9,920 nt of DNA from Candidatus Avelusimicrobium alvi (GCA_002329395.1 DCTQ01000089.1:251-10170), one strand, 5' to 3'. Numbered from the stretch's first letter, positions 1-8,093 are shown. Made by a program: numbers and translations. The notes: a model not told the origin generated them from the letters alone.

Positions 1-138
1 AAGGCCGGAACCACAACGGCAACAACTCGGCTAAGACCTGCAAAACGGAAAAACACGCGGGAATGACGAAAGGAAAAAGCCACATCCGTCATCTCCGAAT
101 ACCCCGCCGGGCAGCTGTTGTTTGGGATAGAAGCAATT
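1..138. other. intergenic stretch after pbpC, no convincing gene
   Basis: These bases lie downstream of the pbpC stop codon and run to the left edge of the window. Open frames that enter here on the + strand continue as antisense frames through the end of pbpC. Their products are Arg/Pro-rich and low in hydrophobic residues, as expected of shadow frames in GC-rich DNA. The only structure I see is the inverted repeat at 60-96. No strong terminator with an adjacent T-tract is visible for the leftward operon, so transcription may run further left or stop at that weak hairpin. Confidence 0.6.
60..96. repeat. imperfect inverted repeat (CGTCAT arms), possible weak terminator or dispersed repeat remnant
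   Basis: ATGACG at 63-68 pairs with CGTCAT at 87-92 across an 18-nt loop, and GG at 60-61 can pair with CC at 95-96 beyond a small internal loop. On the minus strand the structure is followed within about 10 nt by GTTTTT, so it could be a poor terminator for the macroglobulin-pbpC operon. The two outward-reading arms, CGTCATTCCCGCG on the minus strand and CGTCATCTCCGAA on the plus strand, resemble each other beyond the stem. They also look like intergenic palindromic repeats found in many bacterial genomes. Neither reading can be settled from a single copy. Confidence 0.3.
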
Positions 139-2247
139 TTACGGAAGCACTTCAAACGAAACGGATGCCTTCTCCCCGCCGCACGCCACGGAAAGCGCGT
201 GCTTGCCGGGTTTTAAGGTCCACCAGGTTTGGCAGGAAACGCCGGGCAGAGTGTTTCCGTCCAAGGTCCACGCACAGCCGGGGACGCGGCAGGCGGCCTC
301 AAACTTAACGGACTGGGACGAAAGCGGGACGGAAGGATCCAGCTTAAATACGTCTCCCGCGGAAGGGGACGTAATGGCCAGAGCAGGCGCGGAGGCGGTG
401 TGCTTTCCATCGCACACGGCGGGCAGATGGGCGGAATCAAACACTTCTTCTTTCGTATGCCTGCAGGCGGGCCCGGCCAGCAGACCGCTCTGCGCGCAGA
501 CCAGCGCGCGCGTAACGCCTTCGGGCGTTTCAAACGGGGGCGAAGGATATTTGCGCTGAAGGTAAACGGCCAAATCGTGCATAATCGGCCCCGCACCCGT
601 TACGCCGGATATTTGTTGCATGGGGGTGGCGTCAAAATTGCCCACCCAAACGCCAATCGTCCAGCGCGGGGTATAGGCCAGCGTGAAATTATCTTTATAA
701 TCTTTGGACGTACCCGTTTTGGCGGCCAGCGGGAACGGAACGGAAAGCGGCGAATTTAAGCCAAACGCCGGGGCGCGGGCATTGTTGTCCGCCAGGATAT
801 CCGTCACCAAATAGGCCGTTTTTTCATCAAATACGCGGGCTTCGCGGCCGGGAAGGCGGATAACGGGCTCCCGCGCCACCAACAGCGGCTTATATACTCC
901 GCCACGCGCCAAAGACGCGTAGGCGTTGGTTAAATCCAGCAGGCGCACTTCCCCGTTGCCCAGGGCCAGGCCAAGCCCGTAAAAGTCAGCCGGTTTTTCC
1001 AGCGTAGAAAACCCCGCGCGGCGCAAGAGCGCCAGCAGATTGGCCGCGCCTGATTTTTCGGCGGCTTTGACGGCCGGGATATTATACGAACACGCCAGCG
1101 CGCCGCGCGCGGAAACCGGGCCGTGGTAGCTTTCGTCGTAATTGCGCGGGCGGAAACCGCCTTCAAAAAAAGTGTCTTCGTCTTCTATTAAAGAAGCGGG
1201 CGTCAGCGCTCCTTTTTCAAACGCAAGCCCGTACACAAACGGCTTTAAGGCAGATCCGGGCTGGCGAAGCGCACGCGCGCCGTCCACCTGCCCGTTGTTT
1301 TTTTCGTTATAAAAATCAGCCGAGCCCACATACGCAAGCACTGCGCCGGTGTCGTTTTCCACCACCACGGCGGCGGCGTTGGTTACGTTCTCCTCCGCCA
1401 GGCGCGAAACATAGTTTTTGACCAGTTCTTCGGCGTAGAGCTGGAGCTCGCGGTCTATCGTAGCGTAAACGTCTTTGGCCGAGGACGGCACAAGCGGCTG
1501 TAAAAAACGCGTAAAATGCGGCGCGCTAAACGGGCGCGCGGCGGAACGCAGTTCCAATTTTTCCGCCAGGGCGATATCGTACATCTCCCGGTCAATAAAT
1601 CCGTTATCCAGCATTTTTTTAAGCACCCAGTCGCGCCGTTTTAACGCGCGCGCAAAATGCCGGAGGGGATTATACTGCGTGGGCGATTTGGCAAGCCCCG
1701 CGAGAAATGCGGCCTGGGAGAGGGACAGCTCGGACGCGGGCACATTAAAATAAAACCGGGCGGCCGCCTCTACGCCCTGGGTCAGATTGCCCAGTTCCAA
1801 GAGGTTAAAATACTCCTCTAAAATTTCTTCTTTCGTCATTTTGCGCTCCAGCAAAAGCGCGTTCCAGGCTTCGCCCGCTTTGCCCCACAGCGTTTTGGGG
1901 CGCGGCTCCACCGCGCGCGCCAGCTGCTGGGTAATGGTGGACGCGCCGGATACAATCTCCCCCTCCCGCGCGTTCTGCCACGCCGCGCGCAGCACGGCTT
2001 TCACGTCTACGCCCGGATGCGAAAAAAAGCGTTTGTCCTCCGCCGCCACGGCGGCGGCAATCAGCCACGGGGATACGTCGGCAAGCGGTACGGGCAGGTA
2101 ATAGGTGTTGTTTTCGGACAGGAACCCGCGCATCGGCGCGCCGTAGCGGTCATAAATTTGTTTGGAAGGAGCAAGCAAAAAGGCTTCTTCCCCGCACAAA
2201 AGGCAGGGAAGAAGCCCAAGCAAAAGAACCGTCCAAACCCGCTTCAT
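139..2247 (-). CDS. pbpC: penicillin-binding protein 1C, bifunctional peptidoglycan glycosyltransferase/transpeptidase
   Basis: This is a class A penicillin-binding protein that polymerises lipid II into glycan strands and can cross-link peptides on the periplasmic face of the inner membrane. An N-terminal hydrophobic stretch (about residues 5-18) should act as a signal anchor. The GT51 domain (about 45-200) shows EDKRFFSHPGVD with catalytic Glu70, GASTITQQ at 101-108, and a second likely catalytic glutamate, Glu126, in KAGEAWNAL. The transpeptidase domain (about 290-565) has all three motifs: SALK with nucleophile Ser332, SYN at 387-389, and KTGTS at 510-514. The C-terminal region (about 620-702) is a beta-rich, cysteine-containing tail matching the BiPBP_C domain of PbpC, which identifies the 1C subtype. 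At 702 aa it is somewhat shorter than the E. coli protein (about 770 aa) but appears complete. The ATG lies 3 nt past the macroglobulin stop and has no Shine-Dalgarno, so translational coupling is likely. Confidence 0.93.
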   Translation of the reverse strand: MKRVWTVLLLGLLPCLLCGEEAFLLAPSKQIYDRYGAPMRGFLSENNTYYLPVPLADVSPWLIAAAVAAEDKRFFSHPGVDVKAVLRAAWQNAREGEIVSGASTITQQLARAVEPRPKTLWGKAGEAWNALLLERKMTKEEILEEYFNLLELGNLTQGVEAAARFYFNVPASELSLSQAAFLAGLAKSPTQYNPLRHFARALKRRDWVLKKMLDNGFIDREMYDIALAEKLELRSAARPFSAPHFTRFLQPLVPSSAKDVYATIDRELQLYAEELVKNYVSRLAEENVTNAAAVVVENDTGAVLAYVGSADFYNEKNNGQVDGARALRQPGSALKPFVYGLAFEKGALTPASLIEDEDTFFEGGFRPRNYDESYHGPVSARGALACSYNIPAVKAAEKSGAANLLALLRRAGFSTLEKPADFYGLGLALGNGEVRLLDLTNAYASLARGGVYKPLLVAREPVIRLPGREARVFDEKTAYLVTDILADNNARAPAFGLNSPLSVPFPLAAKTGTSKDYKDNFTLAYTPRWTIGVWVGNFDATPMQQISGVTGAGPIMHDLAVYLQRKYPSPPFETPEGVTRALVCAQSGLLAGPACRHTKEEVFDSAHLPAVCDGKHTASAPALAITSPSAGDVFKLDPSVPLSSQSVKFEAACRVPGCAWTLDGNTLPGVSCQTWWTLKPGKHALSVACGGEKASVSFEVLP

Positions 2248-2250
2248 CGT

Positions 2251-5200
2251 TTATTGGATGACAAGCGTTTCGGTGGCGTTGCGGCCGAATACCGCAGGCT
2301 CGTACATTTGGCTCGCCCACAGGCTGGGGTACGAGAACGTGCCCGGAACGGACGCGGAAACCAGGTACGAATACGAGTGGTTCCCGGCGGGCAGATAATC
2401 GGCAAACGCGGCGATGCGGTCGTCGTATTTTTCGTCGCGCTCAAAGCCGTTCCGGCCGCCGTCCTGCAGGGCGGCCGCCTGCTCCGCCGATTCGGTGGCC
2501 AGCGAGGTGTTGATGATTTCAAACCCGGCGGGGATGAAATCTTCCAGCACCACAAAATGACGCGACGCGGCGTTTTTGACGTTAAGCGTAATTTTGTAGC
2601 GTTCGCCCGCCACGATTTCGGCCACGGGCTTGCCGTCCAGCGTCGTGATTTGGCGCGACACCGTAAACCCGGCGTCCACCGGCGTTTGATACGCGCGCGG
2701 CTCGTACACCTGGCCCAGCGTATAATACAGCGTGCCCGCGCCCGTTTTGGCAAAGGTCACGCGCGTTTCGGTTTTGTCTGCATACGCTTCGGCAAACGGA
2801 ACGGAAGCGTTTTTACCTTCCACGCTTCTTCCTTTAAACGAAGCTTCCAGCACGGTTTTGGCGCCCAGCTTGGCCGAGGCGGCAAAGTCCGGCGTTACGC
2901 TTTCCATCGTCCGGTAATAGGTATTCAGCGCGGTAAACACGGCGGCGTTGACGCTGGTGTTGTTCCAGTGTCCCTGGGCGTTCATCTGCGTAAGCAGCCA
3001 GGAAGCGGTTTTAAACGCGTCCGCAAACGGCTGTTTGGCAAACAGCAGGGCGTCCAGCGCAAGCGCGGTGGCTTTTACGTTTCCCATATGCAGCCAGGGC
3101 ATTTCTTCCGGCGCGTCAAAATACGCGGACTGGGGCGTATAGGCGATGTGATTTAAAATACTCTGCGCGATTTTTTCCTGTACGGCCGGCGTGCGGGCGG
3201 ATGCCGCAGCGGCCTTTAACAAATAGGTTTTGGCCGGTAGCGGCAGGGAACCCAGTTTGCCGTAGAGGTTGTTAAACGCGCTCTGCACGTTTTTGCCGTA
3301 AAGGGACAGCACATACGCCGCATACGCGCGGGCCGTTTCCGTTTCCAGCGAAGAATAGGAATACGCCTTCTGCGTTTTGGCGGCAAAAGCTTCTTCCAGC
3401 CATTTGGCGGCCTTTTCAAGCGATTTGGTCTGCACCTTATAGCCGGCCTGTTTGGCCAGATAGTTTACTTCCAGCGCATAGGCGGTTACATACGGATCGG
3501 GGCGGGAGCTCTTCCAGTAGCCGTAGCCGCCGGAAGCATACTGGTATTCGGGCACCAAGTCCAGTACCTCCTGCACCCGGGCTTTTAACTGCGCCATATC
3601 GCCCAGTTTAAAATCTTCCGCCAGCTGCGCGCCGGACACTACCGGCAGAATTTTGGACATCTTCTGCTCCAGGCAGTCGTACGGATACGTCAGCAGGTAC
3701 ACCATAGAGCCTTTCAGGTTTAAAAGAGCGGTGGACGCGAGCGAGAGCGTAATGCGGTTGTCCGCCGCCGCGTTTAAGCTGCCGGGTTTATCCAGCAGTT
3801 CTTCCTGCGACGACACCGTAGAGGCATACAGCGCAAGCGTCTGCATTTTTTCCACCGGCGAAACGGTGAATTTCGTCAGCACGCCGTCGGAGTCCTTCTT
3901 GGCTTTTACGCTAAACGCCACGCGTGCCTCGCCGTCCTGCACGGCTTCGCACGCCCAGCTTACTTCGCGCGCTTTGCCAAGCGGCACATTTACAAGCTGC
4001 TCCGCCGGACCCGTTAAGCGCACGGCCCCTTCGGCCTTGGCGGATACGGTCATTTCGCCTTTTTTGTCTTCGTAATTATACACCACCGCGCCGCAGGAAA
4101 ATTTATCCCCTTTGCGCGCAAAGCGCGGCAGGTTGGAAGTGACCATCACCGGCTTGGACACCTGCAAAGAGGTTTCCGCCGAGCCGAACTCGTCCGCCGT
4201 CATGGCAACCGCCATCACGCGGAACTTGGTCAGGTTGTCGGGCAGTTTAAATTTCACTTCCGCGCGGCCCTTTTTATCGGTCTTTACCGCCGCGTTGAAA
4301 TACGGCGTGAAAGAGAAGTGGGTGCGCAGGTCCGCGCCGCCCAGCTTAGCGTCGGCCGAGCCGCCGCCGCCGCGGTTTTCGCCTTTTTCGCCGAAGTTGC
4401 GCTGGCCCACGACATAGACGCGGTTGTCCATCGTAAATACGGACACGGGGCGCGACCCGTAAAAGAAATCAAACAAATCCGGCGTTTTGTAATCCGTCAG
4501 CGCCAGCACGCCTTCGTCCACCACCATCACCGCCACCTCGGCGGGCACGTTTTTGGCGTTGGATTTGGCCGTAAGCTTTAACGTTACTTCTTCGCCCGGC
4601 AGGTATTTGGTTTTATTGGGTTTTATCACGGGCGTAATTTGTTTGGAGTCCGGCTGTACGTTTAAGTTGACGTACCCCACCTTGCCCTGCGGTTTGCCCA
4701 GGTCAAGCCCTTTGTCGGTTACCGGGTCCGCGCTGCGCCCGCGCACCAGCGTTACGCTGACGTACACATTGGGCAGGTAGGAAGGCTTTATCGGCACTTC
4801 CACATAATCGGCGCCGCCTTTGACGGGCGTAATCCACGCGTCCAGCACGCCTTCGCGCTCCACGGTTACCAGCGCCAGCGCTTTATCGTACGGGGACTGC
4901 ACGGAAATGCGCGCCGTTTTACCCGGCTTGTAGGAATTTTTATCCTGTTTTAATACGAGTAAATCGTCGTCGGTCTTCTTCCAGTACGCCTGGCCTTCGC
5001 CGTACACCATAATGTTAAAGCCGCCGGTTACTTTGCGGCCCGCCGCGTCGGAAGAAGTAAGCGTAACGAAATAATTGCCCGCTTCGGAGGGGTTAAAGGT
5101 CAGCACCGCGCCTTTTTCCCCCACCTCCAGGGTTTGGGAAGGAAGTTCGGTCACTTTCTTTTCGCTGACCCATTCCAGACGGCCGGAAAGACCCGTTTTG

Positions 5201-7899
5201 CGCACGCTCATCCACTGTTCTTTGCGGATTTGCGCGGTAACGGACGCGCCGGTCCGCTTGCCTTCGGGCGTAACGGCCAGGATTTCGGCCTTGACGGGTT
5301 CGCCCAGTTCCACGCGTTCGGTCAGCAGTTTGGCGCCCAGATAGAAATCCGCCGGGTGCACCAATACGGACGAACGGGCAAACAGTTCCTGCCGCGCGGG
5401 CGACTGCACGCCCAGCTCGGCGTATACGCGCACGGGGAAAGACACTTTCGGCATACGGGCGGAAAAGTCAATCGCGCCCTTGGCGTCCAGCTTGCCGGAA
5501 GAATTTAACAGCAGTTTGCCGTTGTCTTTATATTCCCCTTCGCGCAGGAAATAGGGCGTAAAGTTATAATCTTTAAATTCTTTGGGTTCAAACCACGCCA
5601 TTTCGCGCCGTAACGTCCACTGCGCTTTGGCGTCCGCCAGCGGGGAGCCGAAGTTATACTGCGCCGAAGCCGCAAAAGACACTTCCTGCCCGGAAAGGTA
5701 ATTCTCCGCCGCCGCGCGCAGGTTTACTTTAAAGTCCGCCTGTTTGACGGCTTCCACGCGGAAGGAATAGTACGCGCGGGGCGCGTCATCGCCTTTTACC
5801 AGCGGGGCGAAAGTTACGTCCCACGAGCCGGTAAAAGCCGTTTTGGGGATATCAAACTTCAAATCAAAGGTGCCCATGGCGGAGGAGACGGTTACGTCTT
5901 TTTTCAAGACTTCTTCGCCGCGCGCGTCCGACACCGTTACGGTGCCGCGCACCAGGTCCGGCAGGCGCCAGGCGCCGTCCTGCAGGCGGCGGGAGATTCC
6001 TTTTATATATACCGTTTCGCCGGGGCGGTAGACGCCGCGGTCCGTAAACAGGGTGGAGCGGACGGCTTCGCGCTGCGGGTTGTATTCATAGCTCAGGTTA
6101 AAACGCCACGGCTCAAGCCCCCGGTTCCACAAACTGCTCACCACCGCGTCGCCGCCCTGGCTGGAAACAAACGCGTAAATTTCGGGCTGGCCCCAGGACG
6201 GCACCTGCGCGTCCAGCTTCGTCCAGCCGGGGGCGCGGGCGAGGCCGTTCATATCGGTGCTGCCCGTCCATAAAATCTTATTGTCCTTGCCGCGCAGCTC
6301 CACGGACAGGTTGGCCATCGGCTCGCCGGTTTGCAGCGAAGTGGCCCAGAGCAAAATATTCTCCGGCGAGGTTTTAAACGTTACGCCTACGTCGGTGATA
6401 TTGTCGGTGGAGGAAATCCAGCAGCCTTTGTCCCCATAGCGTTTGCCGGTGAGTTTTACCTGGCTGAACACAATGCTGTCTTTGGCGGTCGGGTTAAATT
6501 TATTTAAATCAATAAACGTTTTGACGGTGCGGTCTTTAACGTCTTTAAACGTATAATTGCCGGAAAAAGTCGGCTCCGCCAGCGGTTTTTGCGCGCAGTA
6601 GCCGGAGGAGGCCTGGTCAAACGGAATGAAGTTTTCTTTATTAAAGCGCGCGCCGCGCACCGGCAGGGAGGCGGTGTTCATCAAATCCACGGGCAGGCGG
6701 GGGCTCAAATAGCTTTCCAGCACGCCCAGTCCGCCGGAAAAATCCACCGCCGGGCAGTAGCCTTCGTTGGAAACGGTAAACGTATAATCCTGGCCCAGGC
6801 GGTTGCCGTAAATGTCCTGCAAATCTTTATCCAGCGTAACCGTTACGTTTTGGCCGGGTTTCAAATCCAAAAACGCCAGCGGCGTGCGGAAGTACGCTTC
6901 CCCGGTTTTGGAATTGACGTAATCGGCCCCCAGGGCGTCCTGTTCCTGCTCGGAAAGTTTGCGCACGGCGGAAGCGGGTTCCACGCGCGCGGAAGAGGCC
7001 AGCTCGCGCAGGCGGACCGGGGTGGAAAAATCCACCGACGGAGCATAAGGCAAACAGCCTTCTTTTACTTCGCCGGCAACGGATAAATCCGGGTAGGTGT
7101 AAAAGCTGGTCTGGTAGGGGGCGCTCATCCCCAGCGGGCCGGCAGTGCCTTTAAGGCCCTGGGCCAGCGTCAGGGTGTAGCGGGTGCCTTTTTGCAGGGT
7201 TTCCAGGGCATTGACAGCGATAATGCGATCTTTTTGATAGTAGGAGAAATCTTTGTCAAACTCCAGCTGGCTGATAGGGCGGATGACGAGCGGAACGGTT
7301 TTTTTGACGTCCGGACGTTTATTTTTGGACAGGCCGATCTTCTCGCTTAATGTCGGTTCCGGCGCGGCCAGATACGACAGTTCCACATAATTGGAAATTT
7401 CTTCCATATTCACCGGCGTGCTGAACACGACGTAAAGCGTGGGATAGAGGTTAATCCAGTGCTCGTTGTTGGACGGGCGGACGGAGCGCACCTGCGGCGC
7501 GGGAGTGGTGAAAGAGAAAGAGTAATCCTGCGCGAGCTTCTGCCCGGAAACGGCGGATTTAAAGCCGGCCGCCAAACGCACGGAAAAACGGGTGGCTTCC
7601 GGCCAGTCCGAAGACGGCTCAAACACCAGCGTCTGCGTGCCGCTGTAGCGGCAGGAGCCGGGCACCGCAGGAGAGACGGCAATCGGGCAGTTTTTAGAGG
7701 CAAATTCGCTTGCTTCCCCCAGCTTGGCCACCGGCTGGTTAAACGTAATGTTCACCGCCTGGCGGCCCGTGTAGTTAAGCTGGCCTTTGGGGGTGGCGGA
7801 CAATACTTTTAAAGCGGGCGCGGCAAACAGTGCCCCCGCGGGCAGCAATAACGCCGCCGCCAGCGCGAACATACGCGCAAAAAAACGGTTCTGTGTCAT
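2251..7899 (-). CDS. bacterial alpha-2-macroglobulin (YfhM-type), thioester-containing protease trap
   Basis: This large secreted protein of 1882 aa is predicted to inhibit proteases that enter the periplasm: cleavage of a bait loop exposes a thioester that binds the protease. The start chosen is the ATG at 7899, because it follows a good Shine-Dalgarno (GGGAGG, 8-nt spacing) and opens a signal peptide ending near Ala26. The in-frame extension to 8124 lacks these. Visible order: signal peptide; three Ig-like Big_5-type units (about 30-133, 135-270, 271-379); macroglobulin domains, including the hallmark DRGVYRPGETVYIKG at 620-634; a Gly-rich bait candidate (about 1163-1193); LPDNLTKFRVMA at 1219-1230; thioester CLEQ at 1409-1412 in YPYDCLEQ; a helical thioester domain to about 1660; and a C-terminal domain with YLPAGNHSY and VPGTFSYP. 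E. coli YfhM is about 1650 aa and is a lipoprotein; this one is longer and has no lipobox cysteine. Its partner pbpC follows directly. Family assignment is secure; target proteases are unknown. Confidence 0.93.
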   Translation of the reverse strand: MTQNRFFARMFALAAALLLPAGALFAAPALKVLSATPKGQLNYTGRQAVNITFNQPVAKLGEASEFASKNCPIAVSPAVPGSCRYSGTQTLVFEPSSDWPEATRFSVRLAAGFKSAVSGQKLAQDYSFSFTTPAPQVRSVRPSNNEHWINLYPTLYVVFSTPVNMEEISNYVELSYLAAPEPTLSEKIGLSKNKRPDVKKTVPLVIRPISQLEFDKDFSYYQKDRIIAVNALETLQKGTRYTLTLAQGLKGTAGPLGMSAPYQTSFYTYPDLSVAGEVKEGCLPYAPSVDFSTPVRLRELASSARVEPASAVRKLSEQEQDALGADYVNSKTGEAYFRTPLAFLDLKPGQNVTVTLDKDLQDIYGNRLGQDYTFTVSNEGYCPAVDFSGGLGVLESYLSPRLPVDLMNTASLPVRGARFNKENFIPFDQASSGYCAQKPLAEPTFSGNYTFKDVKDRTVKTFIDLNKFNPTAKDSIVFSQVKLTGKRYGDKGCWISSTDNITDVGVTFKTSPENILLWATSLQTGEPMANLSVELRGKDNKILWTGSTDMNGLARAPGWTKLDAQVPSWGQPEIYAFVSSQGGDAVVSSLWNRGLEPWRFNLSYEYNPQREAVRSTLFTDRGVYRPGETVYIKGISRRLQDGAWRLPDLVRGTVTVSDARGEEVLKKDVTVSSAMGTFDLKFDIPKTAFTGSWDVTFAPLVKGDDAPRAYYSFRVEAVKQADFKVNLRAAAENYLSGQEVSFAASAQYNFGSPLADAKAQWTLRREMAWFEPKEFKDYNFTPYFLREGEYKDNGKLLLNSSGKLDAKGAIDFSARMPKVSFPVRVYAELGVQSPARQELFARSSVLVHPADFYLGAKLLTERVELGEPVKAEILAVTPEGKRTGASVTAQIRKEQWMSVRKTGLSGRLEWVSEKKVTELPSQTLEVGEKGAVLTFNPSEAGNYFVTLTSSDAAGRKVTGGFNIMVYGEGQAYWKKTDDDLLVLKQDKNSYKPGKTARISVQSPYDKALALVTVEREGVLDAWITPVKGGADYVEVPIKPSYLPNVYVSVTLVRGRSADPVTDKGLDLGKPQGKVGYVNLNVQPDSKQITPVIKPNKTKYLPGEEVTLKLTAKSNAKNVPAEVAVMVVDEGVLALTDYKTPDLFDFFYGSRPVSVFTMDNRVYVVGQRNFGEKGENRGGGGSADAKLGGADLRTHFSFTPYFNAAVKTDKKGRAEVKFKLPDNLTKFRVMAVAMTADEFGSAETSLQVSKPVMVTSNLPRFARKGDKFSCGAVVYNYEDKKGEMTVSAKAEGAVRLTGPAEQLVNVPLGKAREVSWACEAVQDGEARVAFSVKAKKDSDGVLTKFTVSPVEKMQTLALYASTVSSQEELLDKPGSLNAAADNRITLSLASTALLNLKGSMVYLLTYPYDCLEQKMSKILPVVSGAQLAEDFKLGDMAQLKARVQEVLDLVPEYQYASGGYGYWKSSRPDPYVTAYALEVNYLAKQAGYKVQTKSLEKAAKWLEEAFAAKTQKAYSYSSLETETARAYAAYVLSLYGKNVQSAFNNLYGKLGSLPLPAKTYLLKAAAASARTPAVQEKIAQSILNHIAYTPQSAYFDAPEEMPWLHMGNVKATALALDALLFAKQPFADAFKTASWLLTQMNAQGHWNNTSVNAAVFTALNTYYRTMESVTPDFAASAKLGAKTVLEASFKGRSVEGKNASVPFAEAYADKTETRVTFAKTGAGTLYYTLGQVYEPRAYQTPVDAGFTVSRQITTLDGKPVAEIVAGERYKITLNVKNAASRHFVVLEDFIPAGFEIINTSLATESAEQAAALQDGGRNGFERDEKYDDRIAAFADYLPAGNHSYSYLVSASVPGTFSYPSLWASQMYEPAVFGRNATETLVIQ

Positions 7900-7907
7900 A
7901 CTCTTTT

Positions 7908-7913
7908 CCTCCC
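7908..7913 (-). promoter_or_regulatory. Shine-Dalgarno fixing the macroglobulin start
   Basis: The minus strand reads GGGAGG followed by 8 nt (AAAAGAGT) and then ATG at 7899. This is the only well-spaced ribosome binding site near the N-terminus, and it places the start directly before a typical Sec signal peptide. It rules out the longer in-frame extension. Confidence 0.85.
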
Positions 7914-7927
7914 TGCAAGATACAACT

Positions 7928-7956
7928 ATTGTAGCATTATTTTTAGTCGGTAAAAA
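7928..7956 (-). promoter_or_regulatory. predicted sigma-70-type promoter of the macroglobulin-pbpC operon (extended -10)
   Basis: On the minus strand the -10 box TACAAT (7928-7933) matches TATAAT at five of six positions and is preceded by TGC, giving an extended -10 (TGnTACAAT). A weak -35 candidate, TTTTTA (7951-7956), sits 17 nt upstream. Transcription would start near 7921 and give a 5' leader of only about 20 nt that carries the Shine-Dalgarno. No separate promoter is needed for pbpC. This is a sequence-match prediction only. Confidence 0.55.
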
Positions 7957-8009
7957 ATGCTTCCGGCAAACGCGTTTTTTTGCTTTTTGCCCAAGGGGTG
8001 TTTCTTTCT

Positions 8010-8038
8010 TTTCCTTCCGCAGCGGTATTTGATAAAAT
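8010..8038 (+). promoter_or_regulatory. possible promoter for the MATE gene (extended -10, weak -35)
   Basis: The plus strand has TGATAAAAT at 8030-8038, an extended -10 of form TGnTAAAAT, within an AT-rich stretch (TAAAATATATATAAC) that stands out from the GC-rich surroundings. A poor -35 (TTTCCT, 8010-8015) lies 17 nt upstream. Initiation would fall near 8045, so the transcript would enter the terminator-like hairpin at 8059 almost at once. Other -10 registers in the same AT-rich run are possible. Confidence 0.35.
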
Positions 8039-8058
8039 ATATATAACTTGCAATAAAG

Positions 8059-8084
8059 CCGCCTGCCGGACGGGCGGTTTTTTT
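8059..8084 (+). terminator. Rho-independent terminator-like hairpin in the MATE leader
   Basis: CCGCCTG (8059-8065) pairs with CGGGCGG (8071-8077), giving seven pairs including one G-T wobble, around a 5-nt CCGGA loop. Seven T residues follow at 8078-8084, and an upstream AAAG can extend the pairing. This is the standard intrinsic terminator shape on the plus strand. It ends only 4 nt before the MATE Shine-Dalgarno at 8089, and no plus-strand gene is visible upstream for it to terminate. It could be an attenuator, the end of a short RNA, or a guard against rightward read-through. Confidence 0.6.
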
Positions 8085-8088
8085 GCCT

Positions 8089-8093
8089 AAGGA
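8089..8093 (+). promoter_or_regulatory. Shine-Dalgarno fixing the MATE start
   Basis: AAGGA at 8089-8093 is followed by 7 nt and then ATG at 8101. An in-frame TTG at 8083 lies inside the T-tract of the hairpin and has no ribosome binding site, so ATG 8101 is preferred. Confidence 0.75.

Noticed and set aside
2017..3156. Long plus-strand open frame (379 codons) opposite pbpC and the macroglobulin 3' end
   Set aside because: It is antisense to two well-supported genes, its product is Arg/Gly/His-rich without recognisable motifs, and such frames are common opposite GC-rich genes.
7968..7977. Perfect 10-bp palindrome AAACGCGTTT between the divergent promoters as an operator
   Set aside because: A palindrome of this length is not unlikely by chance in a 200-bp spacer, and there is no second copy or nearby regulator gene.
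8059..8084. Guanidine-II (mini-ykkC) riboswitch, because the hairpin contains GGACGG before a transporter gene
   Set aside because: That class needs two similar hairpins with ACGR loops. Only one hairpin is present, and its best fold puts the motif partly in the stem.
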